Below are positions 52,638-63,036 of a stretch of DNA of 64,000 bases, one piece after another (position 1 is the stretch's first letter; each line of letters opens with the position of its first letter). A program made the translations under genes and the position numbers. This DNA is from G963663775 sp963663775 (GTDB lineage Bacteria > Bacillota > Clostridia > Oscillospirales > Butyricicoccaceae): assembly GCA_963663775.1 (NCBI GenBank), contig OY760624.1, positions 1,240,001-1,304,000 on the forward strand, read 5' to 3'. Under the pieces are notes generated by a model. That model saw only the letters and a list, made by a program, of their open reading frames with translations, had not been told where the DNA came from and did no database searches.

Positions 52638-54094
52638 ATGTCAGAAAATAAAACGGAAACCTATCCTGTAAGCGGTATGTCTTGTGCAGGATGTGAAATA
52701 ATCATTGAGAACACAATTGGAGCGCTTGCAGGGGTACGGCAGACAAATGCCAACGTTGCAGACCGAACGGTCACGATTACCTATGACCCTGCACAAATTG
52801 ATTTTGAAAAATGCGGGTGGCTGTGCAAAAAGAAGGATATACTATGGAAAAACCGCTTTCTGGAAAAACAGCAGAGGAAGAAAAACCGCTGTCGGTGATT
52901 TCATTTATTGGTATCACAATCGTGCTGCTGGCGATTTATCTGCTTTTCAGCAACACCCTCGGCACAGACTTTTTGCCGGAGATAACGTCCTCCATGGGGT
53001 ATGGCGTTTTGTTCGTTGTCGGTCTGTTAACCTCTTTGCATTGCGTGGCGATGTGCGGCGGTATCAGCATGTCACAGTGTGCGGCAGCCCACACCACTGC
53101 GGCAAACGCAAAGTCAAACATGCGGCAGAATCTATTTTACAATTTGGGACGTGTGATTTCCTACACAGTTATCGGCGGTCTCGTCGGCGGTATCGGTACT
53201 GTGATTCAGCTCTCCGGCAGTGCACGAGGGCTGATACCGGTCATTTCAGGAATTCTTATGGTTATTATGGGGCTCAGTATGACAGGTCTGTTCCCGAAAC
53301 TACAGAAATTTATCCCCAGATTTCCGCAGAACTTTCGCACAAAAGCCGATGCGGCAAAACGCAGCAAAGGCCCGTTTCTGGTGGGACTGCTCAACGGGAT
53401 GATGCCCTGCGGTCTTTTGCAGGCAATGCAGGCCTATGCACTCGGTACTGGCAGTGCTGCAGCGGATGCGCTGTCCATGATCTTCTTCAGTTTGGGTACA
53501 ATTCCGTTAATGTTTGGATTTGGAGTGATGATAACGATGTTAGGTCAGAAATTTAAAAAGAAAATGATGCAGGTAAGCGCGGTGCTGGTCGCCGCACTGG
53601 GCGTAATTATGCTGAGCAGAGGATTTGCGCTGTCGGGTATTGCGCTGCCCGCTATCAGAGCGACAAATTCGTCTGCGGCAGAATTATCTGCTGATGCAGA
53701 AGTCAGTGTCGTACATGGTGTGCAGAACGTTACATCCACATTGACCGCATATGGATATCCAGATATCACAGTGCAAGCAGGCATTCCTGTGGTATGGAAT
53801 TTGCAAGCAGATGCAGATGTGCTAAACGGATGTAATGGAACATTGATTATCCCCGCATATAATGTGGAAGCAAAGCTGGAACTCGGCGATAATATTATAA
53901 AGTTTATACCAACCAAGAGTGGTGCCATCCACTATTCCCGTTGGATGGGCATGATTACCGCCCAAATTCAGGTAGTAAACGATTTGGACGGCAAGACTGC
54001 ATAGGCAGCATCTGAGGACGCGACGACAGTTTCAGCGGCGAATGTGCCTGCTGCACCATACTCTTGCTGTCAGATTGATTCTATAGAAGATTAA
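52638..54094 (+). pseudogene. HMA-TauE/SafE-cupredoxin-like membrane protein, frameshifted
   Basis: An N-terminal heavy-metal domain (GMSCAGCE) is followed, after one missing A in the run at 52806-52811, by EKMRVAVQKEGY and a TauE/SafE membrane domain (SLHCVAMCGGISMSQC, NGMMPCGLLQAMQAY). A cupredoxin-like tail follows. TAG at 54002 cuts the protein after GKTA, while AASEDATTV to YSCCQIDSIED continues in frame to 54094. Intact homologues handle copper or related metals. The second frame alone (ATG 52811) could still make the membrane part. Confidence 0.8.
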
Positions 54095-54113
54095 ATGGGA
54101 AGGAGAATACAAA

Positions 54114-55810
54114 ATGACAGATAAACGTTATTTGGTTACAGGTATGTCCTGTTCTGCCTGCGCTGCCCATGTGCAGAAGGTGGTTGCAAAACTGGACGGT
54201 GTGGAAGTTGGGGGCGTGAACCTTGCAACTGAAAAACTCCATGTACGGTATGATGCATCTAAACAAACTTTTGAGACCTTGCAAAAGGCTGTACAAGACG
54301 CAGGTTATGGTCTGGCAGAGGAGACAACTACCAAGAAGATTGAACTTCTCATAAATGGGATGAGCTGTGCCGCCTGTTCTGCCGCAGTCGAACGGGCTGT
54401 CGGAAAACTGGATGGTGTTGTGTCAGCTCCAGTGAACCTGACGACCAATCGAGCCACCATCGAATACGACTCATCCAAAGTAAAACTGTCTGAAATCAAG
54501 GCGGCTGTTGAAAAATCTGGTTATCATCCATCAGAAATAGAAGGAGAAAAGGCGCACGATTTCAGCAAGCAGCACCGCGCGCAGGAAATATTTCAGATGC
54601 GCATTCGCTTGGTGATTGCAGCTATCTTTGCCTCGCCGGTTTTGTATATCGCAATGGCCCATATGTTTCCGATGTTAGGTTTGCCGATTCCCCATTTTAT
54701 GAGTCCGCATGATTTTCCGTTTGTCTTTGCGATGGTACAGTTCGGATTGACCATTCCGGTCATCCTTGCTGGAAGCCGCTTTTACAGAAAGGGGTTGAAA
54801 ACCCTTTTGAAGGGTGTGCCCAATATGGACACGCTGATTGCCATCGGTACGGGCAGCGCGCTTCTGTACAGCGTTTTTGCAACGGTGAAAGTCTATTTGG
54901 GAAGCATGGAATTTGCAGGGTCGCTTTATTATGAATCTGCCGCAGTCGTGATTTCGCTCGTCATGCTGGGAAAATATCTGGAAACTGCAAGCAAGGGAAA
55001 AACATCGGAGGCAATTCAAAAGCTGCTGGATTTGAAACCTTCGACAGCAAGAATTGAAAAGAACTGGAAATCCCGCTGGATGAAGTCCTTGTCGGAGATA
55101 TTATCGGTATTCGTCCAGGTTCTGCTTTCCCGGTAGACGGAATTGTAGTTGAGGGGGTCTCCACCGCAGATGAATCCATGCTCATAGGTGAAAGTTTGCC
55201 TGTCGAAAAACAGACAGACAGCGAAGTTACAGGCGGCAGCATCAACGGCGAAGGACTGCTTCGATGCAAAGCGATTCGTGTTGGAAATGATACCGCGTTA
55301 TCCAAGATTATTCAGCTGGTAGAGGACGCGCAAAGTAAAAAAGCACCAATTGCCAAGCTTGCCGATACTGTTTCCGGTTGGTTTGTTCCGGTGGTATTAG
55401 GAATTGCAGTGATTGCGGCAATAGGATGGGCGTTGGCAGGAAAAGACTTTAATTTTGCACTTACCATATTTGTTTCGATTCTGGTAATCGCCTGCCCCTG
55501 TGCGCTGGGGCTTGCAACACCCACTGCGATTATGGTCGGAACCGGAAAGGGCGCAGAACTGGGCATTCTCATCAAGGGCGGAGAAGCTTTGGAAGCCGCG
55601 CACAAGATTCGTGTAGTGGTATTGGACAAAACCGGAACCATTACGGAGGGCAAACCCCAACTTACCGATATCAAAACCTATGGGGAACTGTCGGAAGCGA
55701 AAGCACTGCTGCTATGTGCTTCCGCAGAGCAGGGGTCGGAGCACCCCATCGCACGCGCAATTGTGGGCAGAGCAGCGACGAATTGCCCTTGTGAAGCCAG
55801 ACCGTTTTAG
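54114..55810 (+). pseudogene. copA: Copper-translocating P-type ATPase, frameshifted and truncated
   Basis: Two HMA domains (GMSCSACAAH and GMSCAACSAA), then membrane helices. The frame breaks near 55062 (ARIEKNW) and resumes in another frame as PLDEVLVGDIIGIRPGS, ESLPVEKQ, the CPC metal site in ACPCALGLATPT, and DKTGTITEGK with the phosphorylated Asp. The ATP-binding part is cut off at about 55775 after HPIARAIV. GGAAGGAGAA precedes the first ATG. Inactive. Confidence 0.88.
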
Positions 55811-55815
55811 AGCGG

Positions 55816-56352
55816 TCATCGGCAGAGGCATAATTCATTCACCAATTCTCTAAAATAGCCACAAGATTCCCTTTCCGGTACAGGAACCACTAATGCTCTA
55901 TCAAGCAGTCTGTTCCCATTTTCACAAGCTGTCTCGGATATCATTGTACAAGAATGGCACGCAGCACCATTTATCCTGTCCTTTGTTGGCAAATTCATAA
56001 AGCATTCTGGATCGGTTGTGCAGGTAAGGGCATTTTGAAGAGCCTCTTTTTAAAGCAGCAAAAACTTGTCCATTTCACCCAACTCAACTAATCCACCGAG
56101 AGATTCTTCTTTGTCAGAACTGCCAGTATAAATCAGAACACCGCACATTGTATTACTGCTGTATATTCTCTCTTTGATAGCTGTAGATGAATACCCCGAT
56201 TGCATAGCCATCTCTTTTATTAAAATATGAGAGAAAGTGTGTAAGAGAACATATTCCGCATTTCTTTCTTTGTACATCGTCCAGCCTTTGCTTTTGCAAA
56301 ACTCATTAATCGTTCTTAAAAGTCTCCACAATAGCATTTTTAATTTCAACAC
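55816..56352 (-). pseudogene. C-terminal fragment of DrmB (DISARM, DUF1998)
   Basis: About 178 residues: YVLLHTFSHILIKEMAMQSG, YTGSSDKEESLGGLVELG, then TAA (56052-56050). In the same frame KEALQNALTCTTDPEC, NGAACHSCTMISETACE and LLDRALV follow. These are the conserved end of DrmB-type DUF1998 proteins, a component of DISARM phage defence. The large N-terminal part is missing. Relic of a defence locus. Confidence 0.75.
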
Positions 56353-56463
56353 TTCGGCTACCTAAATCTTTACCGTAGTTTTTCGATTTCCATGCGCGAT
56401 ATATTTCTTTCGTCTTGTTGTCTGACATATTGCCATTAAACATGAGCATAGAGTCAGCATATG
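56306..56463 (-). pseudogene. C-terminal fragment of an unidentified protein
   Basis: Minus-strand frame ending TAA at 56306: MFNGNMSDNKTKEIYRAWKS then KNYGKDLGSRSVEI. It overlaps the DrmB fragment start in another frame, so it may be the end of the gene that preceded drmB. Not identified. Confidence 0.4.
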
Positions 56464-56636
56464 GAGATGCCCGCAAACGCGAGAAACAGGAATCATTAGA
56501 TAAGACTGTGGATCAGCTGCGGGAGCGGTTTGGAAGCAGTTGCGTCCAGCGCGCAGTGATTATGAAGGATAAGCACACCCCCCTCAAATGACAAAGCTTT
56601 GAGGGGGGTGATTCTAATTATATGGATATTTTAAAC
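56460..56636 (+). pseudogene. 3' end of a Y-family polymerase gene plus terminator
   Basis: YGDARKREKQESLDKTVDQL and QRAVIMKDKHTPLK, then TGA and the polymerase terminator hairpin. It is nearly identical to the end of the 19346 gene on the opposite strand but with six instead of eight C. Left part lost at 56460; right part interrupted by IS91 copy 2. Confidence 0.85.
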
Positions 56637-56768
56637 ACAGCACTAAACCGCTGGCGCAGTGGCTCGTTCCGGTTAAAGACATCCTTACGGATAAACCTAC
56701 TGCCGATGCGGTAAGTTTTCAAATTTTTCGATACAATGGAATCATCAAACTATACAGGAGATGATTCC

Positions 56769-57656
56769 ATGACCAATGAAGAAGTTATTGTAAAAATCCA
56801 CGAAGAAATTGCACTTCGTGGCATGTCCAAACAGACCGAAGAGTCCTATTTGTGCACTTTGCGGCTCTTTCTGCGCTATCACGAAGACCACCCTCTGGAA
56901 GCTATGGGTGAACCAGAAATTCGAGAATTTTTGCTTCACCAAATCAGTATGGGAAAAACAAACGGATGCGTAAACGTTTATAACAGTGTGCTTCGTTTTA
57001 TCTTTGGCGCTGTTTTGGCACGTAATCTGAATTGCAGAATGATTCCAAGGCAGCGTGATCGGCGAGACTTTCCCGAAATCATGCGCAAAAATGAACTGAT
57101 TCGCTTTTTCTCGGTAATCGATAATTTACGAGATCGTGCCATGTTTGAAACCGTTTACGGCGCAGGGCTACGTCTGTCGGAAATTATCCATCTGCGCGTA
57201 CAGGACATAGACAGCGAACAGATGCGTATTTTTGTCCATGATGGAAAAGGCGGCAAAGATCGGTTCACCTTGCTTTCTCGGCGAAATCTTGAACTCCTTC
57301 GGGAATATTGGAAGCAATACCGTCCAAATCATCCGGAAGGATACTTGTTTTACGCAAGAAGCAAAGACAAACATATCCTTTCGTCGCGAGCTGTTGGAAA
57401 CGCATTTCATAAATACAGAGCAAAAGCGAAACTACCAGAAACGTATACCGTTCATACGTTACGGCATTGTTTTGCGACGCATCTTTTGGAATCCGGCGCA
57501 GAAGTTTGCCAGATTAAAGAGCTTTTGGGGCACACTTTTATCCAAACCACAGCTTTTTATCTGCACCTGAGTAATTTGAACAAGGACATTACCAGCCCGC
57601 TGGATACGCTTCCGAAAAAACGCGGACGCAAGCCAAAGGTGAAAACCGATGATTGA
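56769..57656 (+). CDS. Tyrosine recombinase of IS91 copy 2
   Basis: 295 residues with all catalytic residues: GAGLRLSE, HTLRHCFATHLLE, LLGHTFIQTT and the Tyr in AFYLH. XerC/D-like; accessory recombinases accompany some IS91-type elements. CAGGAGATGATTCC precedes ATG 56769. About 18 residues differ from copy 1. Confidence 0.88.
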   Translation: MTNEEVIVKIHEEIALRGMSKQTEESYLCTLRLFLRYHEDHPLEAMGEPEIREFLLHQISMGKTNGCVNVYNSVLRFIFGAVLARNLNCRMIPRQRDRRDFPEIMRKNELIRFFSVIDNLRDRAMFETVYGAGLRLSEIIHLRVQDIDSEQMRIFVHDGKGGKDRFTLLSRRNLELLREYWKQYRPNHPEGYLFYARSKDKHILSSRAVGNAFHKYRAKAKLPETYTVHTLRHCFATHLLESGAEVCQIKELLGHTFIQTTAFYLHLSNLNKDITSPLDTLPKKRGRKPKVKTDD

Positions 57657-58740
57657 AGTACAAGATATCTTCCAGCAATATGGTGCAGCGTATCGCCTGC
57701 GACATAAACTGTCGCCTGTACAGAGCAAAGCCGTCAATGCGATTCAGAATTGCAGGACTTCCAAACTCGGCGGGCACATAGACAAGTGTCCCAGCTGCGG
57801 ATATGAAAAACCGTCCTATAATTCCTGCCGTAATCGGAACTGTCCGAAATTCCAGACATTATCCAAAGAACGCTGGATTGATGCACAGAAAGCTGATCTG
57901 CTGAATATTGGCTACTTTCATGTGGTATTTACTGTTCCGCAGGAACTAAATCCGCTGATTTACAGCAACCAAAAGCAATGCTACAATTTGCTGTTTCGAT
58001 GCGCAGCGGAAACGCTGCAGGAGCTTTCCAGAGATAAAAAATATCTTGGAGCCTCCATCGGGCATATCGCCGTTTTGCATACTTGGGGGCAGAACCTCTG
58101 CTTTCATCCGCATATTCACTGCATTGTTCCATCTGGTAGATTGACCGCTTTGGGCAAGTGGCAGCCCTCACGAAAGAAGTTTTTTCTTCCGGTGCGGGTA
58201 CTATCTAGGAAGTTTCGAGGAAAGTTTTTGGAACTGCTCAAACTGTAAATGCCTGAGATTGATCGGAATTTGCTGAACCTGTGCTACCACAAAGAATGGA
58301 TCATCTACTGCAAACCGCCGTTTAAAGATGCTGCCTGCGTCGTGGAATATCTCGGGCGTTACACTCACAGAGTTGCCATTTCCAACAACCGCATTCTGAA
58401 GGCGGAGCACGATACGGTTACGTTCAAGTGGCGCGATTATCGCGACAGCAGCCGATGGAAAGTGATGTCCCTGCATGCTGATGAATTTATCCGGCGGTTT
58501 CTCATGCATGTCCTGCCAACTGGATTTACGAAAATACGGCACTATGGTTTCCTTTCCAGTCGTGGAAAGCAGAAGAGCCTGAAAATCTGCAAGATTGAGA
58601 CGAGAACGAGCTTGGTTCCGAAAGAAAAGCTTTCTACCGAGTAGCTCATCCAAAAACTCATCGGCAGAAAGCCCTCTCAGTGCCCGCACTACGGATACGA
58701 GGGCCTGCTCAAAACCACGCTTTCTCCGCCTGCGGCATAA
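57649..58740 (+). pseudogene. IS91-family HUH transposase, two in-frame stops (copy 2)
   Basis: Same three pieces as copy 1: 199 residues with zinc finger and HPHIHCI, TAA at 58246; 131 residues with the Tyr motif, TAG at 58642; 31 residues to 58740. The amino acids of the first two pieces are identical to copy 1. Confidence 0.85.
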
Positions 58741-59017
58741 AACTCCAAAGCCTTTTGAAAAGTCTGTTTACGGACAGGCTAGCTTTGCTATATCTATTTT
58801 ACCAGTTTGTGGTGTGTTTTTGCAATAGGATCGTATAACAACGATGAAAAAATAGGTGATTTATAAGATTTTTATGGGGAATTTCGGAATGCTTTTCCCA
58901 TAGCGAATGCCGTTCCGACCGCAGTTTCGTGCTATGGAATTATCCAAAGTCAGGCAGTTTGTGCTCAGGCATGGGCTGCCTTTTTGTCACGCCTGACCTC
59001 GGATAATTCTCTACTCA

Positions 59018-59209
59018 GAATTAGAAGTTGCAATCGCAATTCTTCCGACATACACCAACTATCCATTTGTCGGGAATACATATATACTTTTACTCTTGTC
59101 ACTTTGCTTCTTATTGAAGTTTCCATATACAGAAACAATGTTCTCTTTTTTTATAAAAGGTGCATGGATTTGTGTAAAGCTTGGTAACGTATACCCATTA
59201 GTATTGACT
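59018..59209 (+). pseudogene. Fragment of an unidentified membrane protein
   Basis: A frame open from the IS91 junction: ELEVAIAILPTYTNYPFVG, then hydrophobic LLLSLCFLLKF and FIKGAWICVKLGNVYPLVL. It lacks start and end. Family not recognised. Confidence 0.35.
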
Positions 59210-59281
59210 CCCTATTACAATATATTTGGAAAGGAGCCCGGCTGGCTGCCGAGCTCCGGTTCCAAATATATTGTAATAGGG
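59210..59281. repeat. 21-bp perfect inverted repeat with structured loop
   Basis: 59210-59230 pairs perfectly with 59261-59281; the 30-base GC-rich loop contains GGAGCCCGGC and GCCGAGCTCC. It lies just before the capsid genes. Either an attenuating hairpin or the end of a small mobile element. Confidence 0.65.
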
Positions 59282-59291
59282 GGTGGTGACT

Positions 59292-59441
59292 ATGGCAAAG
59301 TCGAGAGCAGCCCCGAAAAAGCGGAAGCACAAAACATTCTCTTCCCAGCATCAGGAATTCCGTCACACGGATTATCGGGCACAGGAGCGGTCATATCGGC
59401 AGTATGTGCTTTCGCATCATCAAGGAACAACCCATTGTTAA
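59292..59441 (+). CDS. Small basic phage protein upstream of the capsid gene
   Basis: 49 residues, MAKSRAAPKKRKHKTFSSQH followed by many Arg/His. GGGGGTGGTG precedes ATG 59292. Position suggests a prophage head-module gene, perhaps truncated. Function unknown. Confidence 0.45.
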   Translation: MAKSRAAPKKRKHKTFSSQHQEFRHTDYRAQERSYRQYVLSHHQGTTHC

Positions 59442-59461
59442 TTTTAAGGAGGATTTACAGA

Positions 59462-60376
59462 ATGAAAACAATTACAACACCCCGTTACGGACAGGCATTT
59501 TGGAATATGATGAAAAAGCGTTCCTATGACGCTACTGATTTGAATGCCAGAAATCAGTCACCCGAGGGGTATTATCTGCCCAGTGAGAGCTGCGATAAGT
59601 TCTGGAAACAACAGGAACGGATGAATCTCTTCCGTAAACTTGCCACAGTCAAGTTTACGGAAAGTTCCGAGAGCAAGGTCAAGAGCGTCCTGCCCACTGG
59701 TGCCGCCGCATTTGTGGAAGAGGGCGGTGTCATCCCCGAAGCGGATGCAGGATACACAACTTGGATGGTCAATGGCTATAAAATCGCCAAGATTGCCAAG
59801 GTGTCCTGTGAATTGGTCAGCGATGCGGGCTTTGATTTGGAGGGTGCTCTCGCCGCTGAGTTTGGGCGAGAGTTTGGCAAAGTTGAGGAGGACGGCTGTA
59901 TTAACGGAACGGGAGAGAACAGTCCCTATGGTCTGCTCCATTCCACCGAGGGTGCTGAGACTGGTGTGACCATCGCCGAGGGCGGCACAATCGGCTTCGA
60001 TGATGTGCGCTCGCTGTTCTTTTTACTCAAATCTGAGTACCGCCGAAATGCCTCATGGCTGATGAGCGATGAAACGGCACTGTATCTGCGAACGCTGAAA
60101 GACAGTGCCGGAAACTATCTGTGGCGGAATTCTGATGATACCATTCTGGGGAAGCCAGTGTACACATCGCCGTATATGCCTGAAATTTTCTCTGGGAACA
60201 AGCCAATCGTTTTTAGTGATATCAGCTTTTACTGGCTGATTGACCGTGGTGGCTTGACACTGAAAGCCCTGAATGAGAAATATGCCCTGAACGGTGTGAC
60301 GGGTTTCATCGGCACAGAGTTTGTCGATGGTCGGCTTGTGCAGAGCGAAGCTGTCAAGGTACTGGTCATGGCATAA
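59462..60376 (+). CDS. Phage major capsid protein, HK97 fold
   Basis: 304 residues. VLPTGAAAFVEEGGVIPEAD and KIAKIAKVSCELVSDAGFDL are typical of the HK97 E-loop/P-domain region. INGTGENSPYGLL and LGKPVYTSPYMP are also characteristic. AAGGAGG precedes ATG 59462. No portal, protease or terminase remains nearby, so this is an isolated capsid gene of a deleted prophage. Confidence 0.88.
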   Translation: MKTITTPRYGQAFWNMMKKRSYDATDLNARNQSPEGYYLPSESCDKFWKQQERMNLFRKLATVKFTESSESKVKSVLPTGAAAFVEEGGVIPEADAGYTTWMVNGYKIAKIAKVSCELVSDAGFDLEGALAAEFGREFGKVEEDGCINGTGENSPYGLLHSTEGAETGVTIAEGGTIGFDDVRSLFFLLKSEYRRNASWLMSDETALYLRTLKDSAGNYLWRNSDDTILGKPVYTSPYMPEIFSGNKPIVFSDISFYWLIDRGGLTLKALNEKYALNGVTGFIGTEFVDGRLVQSEAVKVLVMA

Positions 60377-60381
60377 TGCAG

Positions 60382-60428
60382 AGGGAGCAGAGCCGTTGGT
60401 TGAAATGCCAAATGGCTCTGCTCCCTTG
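60382..60428 (+). terminator. Terminator after the capsid gene
   Basis: Perfect 13-bp stem (60382-60394 with 60414-60426). Confidence 0.75.
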
Positions 60429-60521
60429 TTGGCGGTGTGCGCTCGCCTTTTAATTAAAATTTTGATTTTTGATTTCCGAAAAATTCATACGAAAGGCCTA
60501 ACGCGCTGATTTGAACCATAG

Positions 60522-61292
60522 CCCCAGAGATATAGACCGCCCCACGGGACGATTCAATACATTAGCGGAATGGGCAAACAGGCTATTGCCAACAAACTCA
60601 ATGAAGCGGGCATCAAGACACGCCGTGGCACTATCTGGCATCCAGAACCTGTTATGCGGATATTGCAGAACGAGAAATACGTTGGAGATATGCTCCTGCA
60701 GAAGTCTTTCCGTGAAAACCATCTTTCCAAACGAAAAATATACAACGAGGGACAACTTCCCATGTATTTGGTGCAAGAAAGCCACGAAGCGATTATAGAC
60801 AAGTCGACGTTCGAGGCGGTGCAGTCCGAGATTCAGCGTAGGGCGGCATTGAGTAAGCAAAACCCCACTGTCACAGATTATCCGTTCACTGGAAAAATCG
60901 TCTGTGGGTGCTGTGGTAAAAACTACCGCCGAAAGATGAACAATGCCGGAACAAAGTATGCAAAGCCTGTGTGGATATGCTCCACATTCAACCAACGGGG
61001 CAAACAACACTGCTCCGATTCCAAACAGATACCCGAAGATACCCTGTTTGCCTTAACCGCCGAGGTGCTCGGTTTGAAAGCATTTGATTCTACCATTTTT
61101 ATGCATCAAATTGATAGCATGGTGGTTTCCTTACCCAATGAAGTCACATACCGTTTTAAAGACGGGCATGATGTCACAGCGGTCTGGAGCAATCGCTCTC
61201 GCAGCGACAGTTGGACAACAGAAATGCGAAACGAGGTAGGCTCAAAAACGAAAGCGAGGTTTGAGAAATGCAGACAACAGCAAGAAATGTAA
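60522..61292 (+). pseudogene. Large serine recombinase lacking its catalytic domain
   Basis: Frame open from 60522; ATG 60570 gives 240 residues. GMGKQAIANKLNEAGIKTRR starts the recombinase domain and the zinc ribbon CGCCGKNYRR ... CSTF follows, but the N-terminal resolvase domain with the catalytic Ser is missing. No ribosome site for ATG 60570. It overlaps the next recombinase gene by 25 bases. Confidence 0.75.
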
Positions 61293-62854
61293 CCGTTATT
61301 CACCCCACGTTTGGACTTGGCATTGCTCACACTCCAACGATGCAGAAAAAGCGTAAGCGAGTCGCTGCCTACGCTCGTGTGTCTACGGATTTCGAAGAAC
61401 AGATGAGTTCCTATCAGGCACAGGTGGATTATTACACTCGGCATATTCAGGAAAATCCAGATTGGGATTTCGTTGAAGTCTATACCGATGAGGGCATCTC
61501 GGCAACCAATACCAAAAAACGTGAGGGCTTCAATCGCATGATTGCGGATGCTTTGAACGAGAAAATAGACCTTATCCTCACAAAGTTAGTCAGCCGTTTC
61601 GCTCGGAACACGGTAGATACCCTGACCACCGTCCGAAAGTTGAAGGAAAAGGGCGTAGAGGTGTATTTCGAGAAAGAGCAAATTTTTACGATGGATAGCA
61701 AAGGCGAACTTCTCATAACCATCATGTCCTCGCTTGCACAGGAAGAATCTCGCTCCATTTCAGAAAACGTCACATGGGGACAGCGGAAGCGATTCGCAGA
61801 CGGCAAGGTCAGTCTGCCATACAAGCAGTTTCTCGGCTATGAGAAAGGCCCAGACGGCTTACCGAAAATTATAGCAGAGCAAGCGAAGGTCGTAGAACGC
61901 ATTTACAGGCTATTCCTCGAGGGTATGATGCCATCTACAATAGCTGGTGAACTGACGAAACGTGGTATCCCTACCCCCTCCGGCAAAGCCCGTTGGCAGA
62001 CCAGTACCGTGGAGAGTATCCTGACCAACGAAAAATACAAGGGTGATGCCCTGCTCCAGAAATGCTTCACAGTTGATTTTCTAACCAAAAAGCAAAAGGT
62101 CAACGAGGGCGAAGTTCCGCAGTATTATGTTCAGGACAGCCATCCAGCGATTATTTCTCCTGAGGTATTCGATGAGGTACAGACGGAACTGGCACGGAGA
62201 AAAGCGGTAAAATACTCCAGCCGAGGCGGTTGCTTTTCCAGTCGGATTGTCTGTGGAGAATGTGGTTCTTTCTATGGCCCAAAGGTCTGGCACAGCACGG
62301 ACAAGTATCGGCGTGTCATTTGGCGGTGCAATCACAAGTACAATGGTGGCGAGCCGTGCTCCACGCCCCATCTGGATGAAGAAACCATCAAGAAAGCGTT
62401 CGTGGATGCGTTTAACAGTCTGATAACCAACAAGGACGATGTTATCTCAGAATACCGCGCCATAATTGAGCAGCTGACGGACACTGCTATACTTGAAGCT
62501 GAAGCCGCCAAGCTGAAAGCCGAGTGCGATGTGGTAGTTGGGCTGATCCAGAAAATAATTGAAGAAAACGCCCATACCCCGCTTGATCAGACGGAGTATG
62601 AGCGTCGTTATAAAGAACTGGCATCGCGGTATGATGCCCTCAAGCGAGAGATCGATGGTAACAAATCTCAGCGTCTGACCCGACAGGCAAGGTGCGAGAA
62701 ATTAAATGAATTCATTGACCATCTGGAAGGCAGCGCGGATTTACTTACTAATTTTGATGAGGGACTGTGGAATGCCACGGTGGAAACGGTGATGGTTTGG
62801 ACGGCTACGGAACTCACCATTCAGTTTCGCGGCGGCGTAACGCTGGACTGCTAA
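61268..62854 (+). CDS. Large serine recombinase
   Basis: 528 residues: resolvase domain with catalytic Ser39 in AAYARVSTDFEEQ and SRFARNTVD, recombinase domain (STIAGELTKRGIPTPSGKAR), zinc ribbon (CGECGSFYG ... WRC), a coiled-coil segment (about 420-490) and C-terminal beta strands. Phage or ICE integrase/transposase type. GAGGTTTGAGAA precedes the ATG. Complete and probably functional. Confidence 0.92.
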   Translation: MQTTARNVTVIHPTFGLGIAHTPTMQKKRKRVAAYARVSTDFEEQMSSYQAQVDYYTRHIQENPDWDFVEVYTDEGISATNTKKREGFNRMIADALNEKIDLILTKLVSRFARNTVDTLTTVRKLKEKGVEVYFEKEQIFTMDSKGELLITIMSSLAQEESRSISENVTWGQRKRFADGKVSLPYKQFLGYEKGPDGLPKIIAEQAKVVERIYRLFLEGMMPSTIAGELTKRGIPTPSGKARWQTSTVESILTNEKYKGDALLQKCFTVDFLTKKQKVNEGEVPQYYVQDSHPAIISPEVFDEVQTELARRKAVKYSSRGGCFSSRIVCGECGSFYGPKVWHSTDKYRRVIWRCNHKYNGGEPCSTPHLDEETIKKAFVDAFNSLITNKDDVISEYRAIIEQLTDTAILEAEAAKLKAECDVVVGLIQKIIEENAHTPLDQTEYERRYKELASRYDALKREIDGNKSQRLTRQARCEKLNEFIDHLEGSADLLTNFDEGLWNATVETVMVWTATELTIQFRGGVTLDC

Positions 62855-62958
62855 AGTCCAAATTTTCGTATACATCAACATGTATAATAAGTGGACACAA
62901 GGTTGAGCGTCGTAAACAAAATCGGAATTGTCCCTTTGCTCTTTGTGAACCATACATC

Positions 62959-62987
62959 TTGCGATAGAGGAAATAGTATGGTAAACT
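62959..62987 (+). promoter_or_regulatory. Promoter for the methyltransferase gene
   Basis: TTGCGA (62959-62964), 17-base spacer, TAAACT (62982-62987). Confidence 0.55.
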
Positions 62988-63036
62988 AATAATGTATGAA
63001 CTCTTAGCACGATGACCCAAAAGGAGCGTGACAAAA

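Larger units (their letters stand above)
56638..59017 (+). mobile_element. IS91-type element, copy 2
   Basis: 2,380 bp, inverted relative to copy 1. Inserted after TTAAACA just downstream of the polymerase fragment. The segment from the transposase start to the right end appears identical to copy 1, while the recombinase half differs at many positions. Confidence 0.88.

Noticed and set aside
37482..58644. Reassignment of TAA/TAG as sense codons
   Set aside because: Conserved core genes such as rpsO, pnp and the ferredoxin end in TAA at the expected place.
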